The notes below the pieces were generated by a model, which had not been told where the DNA came from, did no database searches, and saw only the letters and a list, made by a program, of their open reading frames with translations. A stretch of 64,000 nt of DNA from Bos javanicus (taxonomy: Eukaryota > Chordata > Mammalia > Artiodactyla > Bovidae): assembly GCF_032452875.1 (NCBI RefSeq), contig NW_026894282.1, positions 92,633 through 156,632 of the forward strand. Direction: 5' to 3'. Positions within the stretch are counted from its first letter, which is position 1, and each line of letters opens with the position of its first letter. Made by a program: the position numbers and the translations under genes. Positions 14,618 through 26,847 of the stretch are shown in pieces.

Positions 14618-16156
14618 GGGCCTGCTGAGCTGCGTGATTACTGTCTGCTCATCTGCTTGACAATTGCCAGCTGAGCTGCACGATTCCTGCCTGTCATCTG
14701 CTTGACAATTGCCAGCTGTGCTGCGTAATTCCTGCCTGCTCAGCTGCTTGATTATTGCCAGCTGAGCAGCATGATTCCTCACAGCTGAGTTCCATGATTA
14801 TTGCCTGCTGACTGATTCGTGCCTACTCAGCTCTTTGTTTATTGCCTCCAGAGGCACATGATCAGTGTATGATAGCAAACATGATCAGTGCATGATCAGT
14901 CACATGATCAGCGCCATTAAGTCACGTGATCACTACACGATAGTCATGTGATCAGTCCATGCTCAGTCACAGTGTCAGTGCATGATCAGCCACGTGATCA
15001 GTGCATGATCTGTCACATGATTAGTGTATGATCATCCACGTGACCAGTGCATGGGCAGTCATGTGATCAGTGCATGATATAGGCGTGATCAGTGCATGAT
15101 CAGTCTAGTGATCAGTGCATGATAGCCACGTGATCAGTGCATGATCAGTCACCTGATGGGTGTATGATCATTCACGTGACCTGTACATGGTAGCTACATG
15201 ATCATTGCATGATCAGCCACGTGAGTAGTGCATGACAGCCACGTGATCACTGCATGATCAGTCACGTGATCAGTGCATGATCAGTCATGTGACCAGTACA
15301 TGGTAGTTGCGTGATCATCGCATGATCAGCCACGTGAGCAGTGCATGATAGCCACGTGATCAGTGCATGATCAGTCAGGTGATACGTGTGTGATCAGCCA
15401 CGTGATCAGTGCATGATATCCACGTGATCAGTGCAGGATAGCCACGTGATCACTTCATGATTAGTCACGGGATCTGTACATGACCAGTCACGTGATACGT
15501 GTGTGATCAGCCACCGGATCAGTGCGTGATGAGCCACGTGATCAGTGCAGGATCAATTACATGATCAGTGCATGATCAGTCACGAGACCACTACATGGTT
15601 GCTACGTGATCGTTGCATGATCAGCCACGTGAGCAGAGCATGATAGCCACGTGATCAGTGCATTATCAGTCACGTGATCAGTACATGATCAGTCACGTGA
15701 ACAGTGCATGATCATTTACGTGATCTGTGCATGATCAGTCACGTGACCAGTATATGGTAGCCGTGATCATTCCATGACGAACCACGTGAGCAGTGCATGA
15801 TAGCCACGTGATGTGTGCATGATGAGTTTCGTGAGCAGAGTATGATCAGCCACGTGATCAGTGCATGAGTTCCAGGTGATCAGTGCATGATATGTCACGT
15901 GACAGGTGTGTGATCAGCCACGTGAACAGTGCATGTTCAGCCACGTATTCAGTGCATGATAGCCACGTGATAAGTGCATTATCAGTTACGTGAGCAGTGT
16001 ATGATCAGCCACGTGATCAGTGCATGGTCAGACACGTGAACAGTGTATGATCAGCCACGTGATCAGTGCATGATATCCAAGTGATCAGTGCATGATCAAT
16101 CACGTGATCAGTGTATGATCAGCCACGTGAACAGTGCATGCTCAGTCACGTGATCT
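14618..16156 (+). repeat. Satellite unit 10 (1,539 bp)
   Basis: S1 G, S2 A, S3 CACCGG, S4 AGCCG (near 15759), which explains the 2-bp shortfall. Confidence 0.95.
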
Positions 16157-17695
16157 GGGCCTGCTGAGCTGCGTGATTACTGTCTGCTCATCTGCTTGAC
16201 AATTGCCAGCTGAGCTGCACGATTCCTGCCTGTCATCTGCTTGACAATTGCCAGCTGTGCTGCGTAATTCCTGCCTGCTCAGCTGCTTGATTATTGCCAG
16301 CTGAGCAGCATGATTCCTCACAGCTGAGTTCCATGATTATTGCCTGCTGACTGATTCGTGCCTACTCAGCTCTTTGTTTATTGCCTCCAGAGGCACATGA
16401 TCAGTGTATGATAGCAAACATGATCAGTGCATGATCAGTCACATGATCAGCGCCATTAAGTCACGTGATCACTACACGATAGTCATGTGATCAGTCCATG
16501 CTCAGTCACAGTGTCAGTGCATGATCAGCCACGTGATCAGTGCATGATCTGTCACATGATTAGTGTATGATCATCCACGTGACCAGTGCATGGGCAGTCA
16601 TGTGATCAGTGCATGATATAGGCGTGATCAGTGCATGATCAGTCTAGTGATCAGTGCATGATAGCCACGTGATCAGTGCATGATCAGTCACCTGATGGGT
16701 GTATGATCATTCACGTGACCTGTACATGGTAGCTACATGATCATTGCATGATCAGCCACGTGAGTAGTGCATGACAGCCACGTGATCACTGCATGATCAG
16801 TCACGTGATCAGTGCATGATCAGTCATGTGACCAGTACATGGTAGTTGCGTGATCATCGCATGATCAGCCACGTGAGCAGTGCATGATAGCCACGTGATC
16901 AGTGCATGATCAGTCAGGTGATACGTGTGTGATCAGCCACGTGATCAGTGCATGATATCCACGTGATCAGTGCAGGATAGCCACGTGATCACTTCATGAT
17001 TAGTCACGGGATCTGTACATGACCAGTCACGTGATACGTGTGTGATCAGCCACCGGATCAGTGCGTGATGAGCCACGTGATCAGTGCAGGATCAATTACA
17101 TGATCAGTGCATGATCAGTCACGAGACCACTACATGGTTGCTACGTGATCGTTGCATGATCAGCCACGTGAGCAGAGCATGATAGCCACGTGATCAGTGC
17201 ATGATCAGTCACGTGATCAGTACATGATCAGTCACGTGAACAGTGCATGATCATTTACGTGATCTGTGCATGATCAGTCACGTGACCAGTATATGGTAGC
17301 CGTGATCATTCCATGACGAACCACGTGAGCAGTGCATGATAGCCACGTGATGTGTGCATGATGAGTTTCGTGAGCAGAGTATGATCAGCCACGTGATCAG
17401 TGCATGAGTTCCAGGTGATCAGTGCATGATATGTCACGTGACAGGTGTGTGATCAGCCACGTGAACAGTGCATGTTCAGCCACGTATTCAGTGCATGATA
17501 GCCACGTGATAAGTGCATTATCAGTTACGTGAGCAGTGTATGATCAGCCACGTGATCAGTGCATGGTCAGACACGTGAACAGTGTATGATCAGCCACGTG
17601 ATCAGTGCATGATATCCAAGTGATCAGTGCATGATCAATCACGTGATCAGTGTATGATCAGCCACGTGAACAGTGCATGCTCAGTCACGTGATCT
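16157..17695 (+). repeat. Satellite unit 11 (1,539 bp)
   Basis: S1 G, S2 A, S3 CACCGG, S4 AGCCG, the same type as the previous copy. ATTATCAG is replaced by ATGATCAG (G at 17203), restoring the more common sub-repeat form. Confidence 0.95.
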
Positions 17696-17932
17696 GGGCC
17701 TGCTGAGCTGCGTGATTACTGTCTGCTCATCTGCTTGACAATTGCCAGCTGAGCTGCACGATTCCTGCCTGTCATCTGCTTGACAATTGCCAGCTGTGCT
17801 GCGTAATTCCTGCCTGCTCAGCTGCTTGATTATTGCCAGCTGAGCAGCATGATTCCTCACAGCTGAGTTCCATGATTATTGCCTGCTGACTGATTCGTGC
17901 CTACTCAGCTCTTTGTTTATTGCCTCCAGAGG
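17696..17932 (+). repeat. Block B: diverged 23-bp sub-repeats rich in CAGCTG (reference copy)
   Basis: About ten tandem sub-repeats of about 23 bp, alternating two forms. One begins CCAGCTGAGCTGC and ends GATTCCTG. The other begins CCTGCTCAGCTGC and ends GATTATTG. The frame GAT-A-TGC-(6 nt)-AG in these aligns with GATCAGTGCATGATCAG of block A, so both blocks probably descend from one 23-bp ancestor. Block B contains no CACGTG and five CAGCTG. It is the same length in almost every copy. Single-base losses occur near 53132 and 57540. Confidence 0.85.
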
Positions 17933-18255
17933 CACATGATCAGTGTATGATAGCAAACATGATCAGTGCATGATCAGTCACATGATCAGCGCCATTAAGT
18001 CACGTGATCACTACACGATAGTCATGTGATCAGTCCATGCTCAGTCACAGTGTCAGTGCATGATCAGCCACGTGATCAGTGCATGATCTGTCACATGATT
18101 AGTGTATGATCATCCACGTGACCAGTGCATGGGCAGTCATGTGATCAGTGCATGATATAGGCGTGATCAGTGCATGATCAGTCTAGTGATCAGTGCATGA
18201 TAGCCACGTGATCAGTGCATGATCAGTCACCTGATGGGTGTATGATCATTCACGT

Positions 18256-18318
18256 GACCTGTACATGGTAGCTACATGATCATTGCATGATCAGCCACGT
18301 GAGTAGTGCATGACAGCC
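18256..18318 (+). repeat. 63-bp module, copy 1 of 4 in the reference unit
   Basis: Starts GACCTGTACATGG and ends CATGACAGCC. It lies 113 bp (five sub-repeats) before copy 2 and aligns with the other three copies without gaps. Confidence 0.8.
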
Positions 18319-18368
18319 ACGTGATCACTGCATGATCAGTCACGTGATCAGTGCATGATCAGTCATGT

Positions 18369-18431
18369 GACCAGTACATGGTAGTTGCGTGATCATCGCA
18401 TGATCAGCCACGTGAGCAGTGCATGATAGCC
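18369..18431 (+). repeat. 63-bp module, copy 2 of 4 in the reference unit
   Basis: Starts GACCAGTACATGG and ends CATGATAGCC. It is also 63 bp, and its closest relative by eye is copy 1. Confidence 0.8.
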
Positions 18432-18663
18432 ACGTGATCAGTGCATGATCAGTCAGGTGATACGTGTGTGATCAGCCACGTGATCAGTGCATGATATCCA
18501 CGTGATCAGTGCAGGATAGCCACGTGATCACTTCATGATTAGTCACGGGATCTGTACATGACCAGTCACGTGATACGTGTGTGATCAGCCACCGGATCAG
18601 TGCGTGATGAGCCACGTGATCAGTGCAGGATCAATTACATGATCAGTGCATGATCAGTCACGA

Positions 18664-18726
18664 GACCACTACATGGTTGCTACGTGATCGTTGCATGATC
18701 AGCCACGTGAGCAGAGCATGATAGCC
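18664..18726 (+). repeat. 63-bp module, copy 3 of 4 in the reference unit
   Basis: Starts GACCACTACATGG and ends CATGATAGCC. It lies 295 bp (about 13 sub-repeats) after copy 2. Confidence 0.8.
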
Positions 18727-18815
18727 ACGTGATCAGTGCATTATCAGTCACGTGATCAGTACATGATCAGTCACGTGAACAGTGCATGATCATTTACGTG
18801 ATCTGTGCATGATCA

Positions 18816-18825
18816 GTCACGTGAC
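18816..18825. promoter_or_regulatory. GTCACGTGAC palindrome (E-box match, function unproven)
   Basis: A perfect 10-bp palindrome fitting the known USF and TFE/MITF-type bHLH-zip consensus. It recurs in nearly every unit. The motif is seen; binding is only a possibility. Confidence 0.25.
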
Positions 18826-18885
18826 CAGTATATGGTAACTTCGTGATCATTCCATGACGAACCACGTGAGCAGTGCATGATAGCC
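18823..18885 (+). repeat. 63-bp module, copy 4 of 4 in the reference unit
   Basis: Starts GACCAGTATATGG and ends CATGATAGCC. It lies 159 bp (seven sub-repeats) after copy 3. It is the most diverged copy (CATGACGAACCA where the others have CATGATCAGCCA). It contains the variable site S4, so the array's most variable site sits in a segment that has close paralogues inside the same unit. Confidence 0.8.
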
Positions 18886-18973
18886 ACGTGATGTGTGCAT
18901 GATGAGTTTCGTGAGCAGAGTATGATCAGCCACGTGATCAGTGCATGAGTTCCAGGTGATCAGTGCATGATAT

Positions 18974-18983
18974 GTCACGTGAC
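18974..18983. promoter_or_regulatory. Second GTCACGTGAC palindrome of the unit (function unproven)
   Basis: Same 10-bp palindrome in the context TATGTCACGTGACAGG, 158 bp after the first. It is retained even in the scarred copy ending at 54282 (near 54010). Confidence 0.25.
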
Positions 18984-19236
18984 AGGTGTGTGATCAGCCA
19001 CGTGAACAGTGCATGTTCAGCCACGTATTCAGTGCATGATAGCCACGTGATAAGTGCATTATCAGTTACGTGAGCAGTGTATGATCAGCCACGTGATCAG
19101 TGCATGGTCAGACACGTGAACAGTGTATGATCAGCCACGTGATCAGTGCATGATATCCAAGTGATCAGTGCATGATCAATCACGTGATCAGTGTATGATC
19201 AGCCACGTGAACAGTGCATGCTCAGTCACGTGATCT

Positions 19237-20777
19237 GGGCCTGCTGAGCTGCGTGATTACTGTCTGCTCATCTGCTTGACAATTGCCAGCTGAGCTGCAC
19301 GATTCCTGCCTGTCATCTGCTTGACAATTGCCAGCTGTGCTGCGTAATTCCTGCCTGCTCAGCTGCTTGATTATTGCCAGCTGAGCAGCATGATTCCTCA
19401 CAGCTGAGTTCCATGATTATTGCCTGCTGACTGATTCGTGCCTACTCAGCTCTTTGTTTATTGCCTCCAGAGGCACATGATCAGTGTATGATAGCAAACA
19501 TGATCAGTGCATGATCAGTCACATGATCAGCGCCATTAAGTCACGTGATCACTACACGATAGTCATGTGATCAGTCCATGCTCAGTCACAGTGTCAGTGC
19601 ATGATCAGCCACGTGATCAGTGCATGATCTGTCACATGATTAGTGTATGATCATCCACGTGACCAGTGCATGGGCAGTCATGTGATCAGTGCATGATATA
19701 GGCGTGATCAGTGCATGATCAGTCTAGTGATCAGTGCATGATAGCCACGTGATCAGTGCATGATCAGTCACCTGATGGGTGTATGATCATTCACGTGACC
19801 TGTACATGGTAGCTACATGATCATTGCATGATCAGCCACGTGAGTAGTGCATGACAGCCACGTGATCACTGCATGATCAGTCACGTGATCAGTGCATGAT
19901 CAGTCATGTGACCAGTACATGGTAGTTGCGTGATCATCGCATGATCAGCCACGTGAGCAGTGCATGATAGCCACGTGATCAGTGCATGATCAGTCAGGTG
20001 ATACGTGTGTGATCAGCCACGTGATCAGTGCATGATATCCACGTGATCAGTGCAGGATAGCCACGTGATCACTTCATGATTAGTCACGGGATCTGTACAT
20101 GACCAGTCACGTGATACGTGTGTGATCAGCCACCGGATCAGTGCGTGATGAGCCACGTGATCAGTGCAGGATCAATTACATGATCAGTGCATGATCAGTC
20201 ACGAGACCACTACATGGTTGCTACGTGATCGTTGCATGATCAGCCACGTGAGCAGAGCATGATAGCCACGTGATCAGTGCATTATCAGTCACGTGATCAG
20301 TACATGATCAGTCACGTGAACAGTGCATGATCATTTACGTGATCTGTGCATGATCAGTCACGTGACCAGTATATGGTAACTTCGTGATCATTCCATGACG
20401 AACCACGTGAGCAGTGCATGATAGCCACGTGATGTGTGCATGATGAGTTTCGTGAGCAGAGTATGATCAGCCACGTGATCAGTGCATGAGTTCCAGGTGA
20501 TCAGTGCATGATATGTCACGTGACAGGTGTGTGATCAGCCACGTGAACAGTGCATGTTCAGCCACGTATTCAGTGCATGATAGCCACGTGATAAGTGCAT
20601 TATCAGTTACGTGAGCAGTGTATGATCAGCCACGTGATCAGTGCATGGTCAGACACGTGAACAGTGTATGATCAGCCACGTGATCAGTGCATGATATCCA
20701 AGTGATCAGTGCATGATCAATCACGTGATCAGTGTATGATCAGCCACGTGAACAGTGCATGCTCAGTCACGTGATCT
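19237..20777 (+). repeat. Satellite unit 13 (1,541 bp)
   Basis: Majority type. With units 12, 14 and 15 it forms a run of four copies that look the same at every site I compared. Confidence 0.95.
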
Positions 20778-22318
20778 GGGCCTGCTGAGCTGCGTGATTA
20801 CTGTCTGCTCATCTGCTTGACAATTGCCAGCTGAGCTGCACGATTCCTGCCTGTCATCTGCTTGACAATTGCCAGCTGTGCTGCGTAATTCCTGCCTGCT
20901 CAGCTGCTTGATTATTGCCAGCTGAGCAGCATGATTCCTCACAGCTGAGTTCCATGATTATTGCCTGCTGACTGATTCGTGCCTACTCAGCTCTTTGTTT
21001 ATTGCCTCCAGAGGCACATGATCAGTGTATGATAGCAAACATGATCAGTGCATGATCAGTCACATGATCAGCGCCATTAAGTCACGTGATCACTACACGA
21101 TAGTCATGTGATCAGTCCATGCTCAGTCACAGTGTCAGTGCATGATCAGCCACGTGATCAGTGCATGATCTGTCACATGATTAGTGTATGATCATCCACG
21201 TGACCAGTGCATGGGCAGTCATGTGATCAGTGCATGATATAGGCGTGATCAGTGCATGATCAGTCTAGTGATCAGTGCATGATAGCCACGTGATCAGTGC
21301 ATGATCAGTCACCTGATGGGTGTATGATCATTCACGTGACCTGTACATGGTAGCTACATGATCATTGCATGATCAGCCACGTGAGTAGTGCATGACAGCC
21401 ACGTGATCACTGCATGATCAGTCACGTGATCAGTGCATGATCAGTCATGTGACCAGTACATGGTAGTTGCGTGATCATCGCATGATCAGCCACGTGAGCA
21501 GTGCATGATAGCCACGTGATCAGTGCATGATCAGTCAGGTGATACGTGTGTGATCAGCCACGTGATCAGTGCATGATATCCACGTGATCAGTGCAGGATA
21601 GCCACGTGATCACTTCATGATTAGTCACGGGATCTGTACATGACCAGTCACGTGATACGTGTGTGATCAGCCACCGGATCAGTGCGTGATGAGCCACGTG
21701 ATCAGTGCAGGATCAATTACATGATCAGTGCATGATCAGTCACGAGACCACTACATGGTTGCTACGTGATCGTTGCATGATCAGCCACGTGAGCAGAGCA
21801 TGATAGCCACGTGATCAGTGCATTATCAGTCACGTGATCAGTACATGATCAGTCACGTGAACAGTGCATGATCATTTACGTGATCTGTGCATGATCAGTC
21901 ACGTGACCAGTATATGGTAACTTCGTGATCATTCCATGACGAACCACGTGAGCAGTGCATGATAGCCACGTGATGTGTGCATGATGAGTTTCGTGAGCAG
22001 AGTATGATCAGCCACGTGATCAGTGCATGAGTTCCAGGTGATCAGTGCATGATATGTCACGTGACAGGTGTGTGATCAGCCACGTGAACAGTGCATGTTC
22101 AGCCACGTATTCAGTGCATGATAGCCACGTGATAAGTGCATTATCAGTTACGTGAGCAGTGTATGATCAGCCACGTGATCAGTGCATGGTCAGACACGTG
22201 AACAGTGTATGATCAGCCACGTGATCAGTGCATGATATCCAAGTGATCAGTGCATGATCAATCACGTGATCAGTGTATGATCAGCCACGTGAACAGTGCA
22301 TGCTCAGTCACGTGATCT
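20778..22318 (+). repeat. Satellite unit 14 (1,541 bp)
   Basis: Majority type, no private change noticed. Confidence 0.95.
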
Positions 22319-23859
22319 GGGCCTGCTGAGCTGCGTGATTACTGTCTGCTCATCTGCTTGACAATTGCCAGCTGAGCTGCACGATTCCTGCCTGTCATCT
22401 GCTTGACAATTGCCAGCTGTGCTGCGTAATTCCTGCCTGCTCAGCTGCTTGATTATTGCCAGCTGAGCAGCATGATTCCTCACAGCTGAGTTCCATGATT
22501 ATTGCCTGCTGACTGATTCGTGCCTACTCAGCTCTTTGTTTATTGCCTCCAGAGGCACATGATCAGTGTATGATAGCAAACATGATCAGTGCATGATCAG
22601 TCACATGATCAGCGCCATTAAGTCACGTGATCACTACACGATAGTCATGTGATCAGTCCATGCTCAGTCACAGTGTCAGTGCATGATCAGCCACGTGATC
22701 AGTGCATGATCTGTCACATGATTAGTGTATGATCATCCACGTGACCAGTGCATGGGCAGTCATGTGATCAGTGCATGATATAGGCGTGATCAGTGCATGA
22801 TCAGTCTAGTGATCAGTGCATGATAGCCACGTGATCAGTGCATGATCAGTCACCTGATGGGTGTATGATCATTCACGTGACCTGTACATGGTAGCTACAT
22901 GATCATTGCATGATCAGCCACGTGAGTAGTGCATGACAGCCACGTGATCACTGCATGATCAGTCACGTGATCAGTGCATGATCAGTCATGTGACCAGTAC
23001 ATGGTAGTTGCGTGATCATCGCATGATCAGCCACGTGAGCAGTGCATGATAGCCACGTGATCAGTGCATGATCAGTCAGGTGATACGTGTGTGATCAGCC
23101 ACGTGATCAGTGCATGATATCCACGTGATCAGTGCAGGATAGCCACGTGATCACTTCATGATTAGTCACGGGATCTGTACATGACCAGTCACGTGATACG
23201 TGTGTGATCAGCCACCGGATCAGTGCGTGATGAGCCACGTGATCAGTGCAGGATCAATTACATGATCAGTGCATGATCAGTCACGAGACCACTACATGGT
23301 TGCTACGTGATCGTTGCATGATCAGCCACGTGAGCAGAGCATGATAGCCACGTGATCAGTGCATTATCAGTCACGTGATCAGTACATGATCAGTCACGTG
23401 AACAGTGCATGATCATTTACGTGATCTGTGCATGATCAGTCACGTGACCAGTATATGGTAACTTCGTGATCATTCCATGACGAACCACGTGAGCAGTGCA
23501 TGATAGCCACGTGATGTGTGCATGATGAGTTTCGTGAGCAGAGTATGATCAGCCACGTGATCAGTGCATGAGTTCCAGGTGATCAGTGCATGATATGTCA
23601 CGTGACAGGTGTGTGATCAGCCACGTGAACAGTGCATGTTCAGCCACGTATTCAGTGCATGATAGCCACGTGATAAGTGCATTATCAGTTACGTGAGCAG
23701 TGTATGATCAGCCACGTGATCAGTGCATGGTCAGACACGTGAACAGTGTATGATCAGCCACGTGATCAGTGCATGATATCCAAGTGATCAGTGCATGATC
23801 AATCACGTGATCAGTGTATGATCAGCCACGTGAACAGTGCATGCTCAGTCACGTGATCT
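22319..23859 (+). repeat. Satellite unit 15 (1,541 bp)
   Basis: Majority type. Last of the uniform run that begins at 17696. Confidence 0.95.
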
Positions 23860-25398
23860 GGGCCTGCTGAGCTGCGTGATTACTGTCTGCTCATCTGCTT
23901 GACAATTGCCAGCTGAGCTGCACGATTCCTGCCTGTCATCTGCTTGACAATTGCCAGCTGTGCTGCGTAATTCCTGCCTGCTCAGCTGCTTGATTATTGC
24001 CAGCTGAGCAGCATGATTCCTCACAGCTGAGTTCCATGATTATTGCCTGCTGACTGATTCGTGCCTACTCAGCTCTTTGTTTATTGCCTCCAGAGGCACA
24101 TGATCAGTGTATGATAGCAAACATGATCAGTGCATGATCAGTCACATGATCAGCGCCATTAAGTCACGTGATCACTACACGATAGTCATGTGATCAGTCC
24201 ATGCTCAGTCACAGTGTCAGTGCATGATCAGCCACGTGATCAGTGCATGATCTGTCACATGATTAGTGTATGATCATCCACGTGACCAGTGCATGGGCAG
24301 TCATGTGATCAGTGCATGATATAGACGTGATCAGTGCATGATCAGTCTAGTGATCAGTGCATGATAGCCACGTGATCAGTGCATGATCAGTCACCTGATG
24401 GGTGTATGATCATTCACGTGACCTGTACATGGTAGCTACATGATCATTGCATGATCAGCCACGTGAGTAGTGCATGACAGCCACGTGATCACTGCATGAT
24501 CAGTCACGTGATCAGTGCATGATCAGTCATGTGACCAGTACATGGTAGTTGCGTGATCATCGCATGATCAGCCACGTGAGCAGTGCATGATAGCCACGTG
24601 ATCAGTGCATGATCAGTCAGGTGATACGTGTGTGATCAGCCACGTGATCAGTGCATGATATCCACGTGATCAGTGCAGGATAGCCACGTGATCACTTCAT
24701 GATTAGTCACGGGATCTGTACATGACCAGTCACGTGATACGTGTGTGATCAGCCACCGGATCAGTGCGTGATGAGCCACGTGATCAGTGCAGGATCAATT
24801 ACATGATCAGTGCATGATCAGTCACGAGACCACTACATGGTTGCTACGTGATCGTTGCATGATCAGCCACGTGAGCAGAGCATGATAGCCACGTGATCAG
24901 TGCATTATCAGTCACGTGATCAGTACATGATCAGTCACGTGAACAGTGCATGATCATTTACGTGATCTGTGCATGATCAGTCACGTGACCAGTATATGGT
25001 AGCCGTGATCATTCCATGACGAACCACGTGAGCAGTGCATGATAGCCACGTGATGTGTGCATGATGAGTTTCGTGAGCAGAGTATGATCAGCCACGTGAT
25101 CAGTGCATGAGTTCCAGGTGATCAGTGCATGATATGTCACGTGACAGGTGTGTGATCAGCCACGTGAACAGTGCATGTTCAGCCACGTATTCAGTGCATG
25201 ATAGCCACGTGATAAGTGCATTATCAGTTACGTGAGCAGTGTATGATCAGCCACGTGATCAGTGCATGGTCAGACACGTGAACAGTGTATGATCAGCCAC
25301 GTGATCAGTGCATGATATCCAAGTGATCAGTGCATGATCAATCACGTGATCAGTGTATGATCAGCCACGTGAACAGTGCATGCTCAGTCACGTGATCT
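23860..25398 (+). repeat. Satellite unit 16 (1,539 bp)
   Basis: S1 A (an isolated occurrence), S2 A, S3 CACCGG, S4 AGCCG near 25000. Confidence 0.95.
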
Positions 25399-26847
25399 GG
25401 GCCTGCTGAGCTGCGTGATTACTGTCTGCTCATCTGCTTGACAATTGCCAGCTGAGCTGCACGATTCCTGCCTGTCATCTGCTTGACAATTGCCAGCTGT
25501 GCTGCGTAATTCCTGCCTGCTCAGCTGCTTGATTATTGCCAGCTGAGCAGCATGATTCCTCACAGCTGAGTTCCATGATTATTGCCTGCTGACTGATTCG
25601 TGCCTACTCAGCTCTTTGTTTATTGCCTCCAGAGGCACATGATCAGTGTATGATAGCAAACATGATCAGTGCATGATCAGTCACATGATCAGCGCCATTA
25701 AGTCACGTGATCACTACACGATAGTCATGTGATCAGTCCATGCTCAGTCACAGTGTCAGTGCATGATCAGCCACGTGATCAGTGCATGATCTGTCACATG
25801 ATTAGTGTATGATCATCCACGTGACCAGTGCATGGGCAGTCATGTGATCAGTGCATGATATAGGCGTGATCAGTGCATGATCAGTCTAGTGATCAGTGCA
25901 TGATAGCCACGTGATCAGTGCATGATCAGTCACCTGATGGGTGTATGATCATTCACGTGACCTGTACATGGTAGCTACATGATCATTGCATGATCAGCCA
26001 CGTGAGTAGTGCATGACAGCCACGTGATCACTGCATGATCAGTCACGTGATCAGTGCATGATCAGTCATGTGACCAGTACATGGTAGTTGCGTGATCATC
26101 GCATGATCAGCCACGTGAGCAGTGCATGATAGCCACGTGATCAGTGCATGATCAGTCAGGTGATACGTGTGTGATCAGCCACGTGATCAGTGCATGATAT
26201 CCACGTGATCAGTGCAGGATAGCCACGTGATCACTTCATGATTAGTCACGGGATCTGTACATGACCAGTCACGTGATACGTGTGTGATCAGCCACCGGAT
26301 CAGTGCGTGATGAGCCACGTGATCAGTGCAGGATCAATTACATGATCAGTGCATGATCAGTCACGAGACCACTACATGGTTGCTACGTGATCGTTGCATG
26401 ATCAGCCACGTGAGCAGAGCATGATAGCCACGTGATCAGTGCATTATCAGTCACGTGATCAGTACATGATCAGTCACGTGAACAGTGCATGATCATTTAC
26501 GTGATCTGTGCATGATCAGTCACGTGACCAGTATATGGTAGCTTCGTGATCATTCCATGACGAACCACGTGAGCAGTGCATGATAGCCACGTGATGTGTG
26601 CATGATGAGTGAGTATGATCAGTGATCAGTGCATGAGTATGATCAGTGCCACGTGATCAGTGCATGCATGTTCAGGTGATCAGTGCATGATATGTCACGT
26701 GAGCAGTGTGATCAGTGATCAGCCACGTGAACAGTGTATGATCAGCCACGTGATCAGTGCATGATATCCAAGTGATCAGTGCATGATCAATCACGTGATC
26801 AGTGTATGATCAGCCACGTGAACAGTGCATGCTCAGTCACGTGATCT
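25399..26847 (+). repeat. Satellite unit 17, rearranged (1,449 bp)
   Basis: S1 G, S2 A, S3 CACCGG, S4 AGCTTCG, the first copy with that S4 state. It is 92 bp short because of the scrambled segment at 26609-26740. Confidence 0.95.
26609..26740 (+). other. Scrambled segment with a net loss of 92 bp
   Basis: The usual order after GATGAGT is replaced by shuffled fragments of the same sub-repeats (GAGTATGATC, AGTGATCAGTG, TGCATGCATG, TTCAGGTGATC). Normal order resumes at ACAGTGTATG. Several small junctions rather than one clean deletion suggest repeated slippage, or a local assembly or consensus error. The net loss is close to four sub-repeats. Confidence 0.8.

Larger units (their letters stand above)
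17696..19236 (+). repeat. Satellite unit 12 (1,541 bp), used as the reference copy
   Basis: Majority type at all sites (S1 G at 18161, S2 A at 18222, S4 AACTTCG at 18837-18843). I counted 32 CACGTG hexamers here, all outside the first 237 bp, and 5 CAGCTG hexamers, all within them. About ten of the CACGTG sites have the longer palindrome TCACGTGA, and two have GTCACGTGAC. Confidence 0.96.
17933..19236 (+). repeat. Block A: 22-23-bp sub-repeats rich in CACGTG and TGATCA (reference copy)
   Basis: Roughly 57 sub-repeats, each formed from GATCAGTGCAT plus GATCAGTCACGT or GATAGCCACGT. Two hexamer palindromes, CACGTG and TGATCA, alternate about every 11 bp. CATGTG and CACATG at fixed places look like CpG decay products of CACGTG that have been spread through all copies. 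Confidence 0.9.

Noticed and set aside
17736..17815. Bacterial-type promoters (TTGACA twice in block B, one followed 17 bp later by GTAATT)
   Set aside because: A chance match inside a sub-repeat. There is no gene downstream, and the context is a eukaryotic-style satellite.
17696..17932. Block B as an inserted transposon or a gene fragment
   Set aside because: It has no terminal repeats, target duplication, poly-A tail or open frame, and its 23-bp periodicity matches that of block A.
18530..18552. CENP-B box
   Set aside because: CGGG and TTC elements occur near each other, but the required TTCG, A and CGGG spacing is not met. TTCGTGAGC and TTCGTGATC also fail at the A position.
754..25398. 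A larger multi-unit period (for example eight units)
   Set aside because: Units 1 and 9 share one variant, but the S1 and S4 patterns of units 1-8 and 9-16 do not match.
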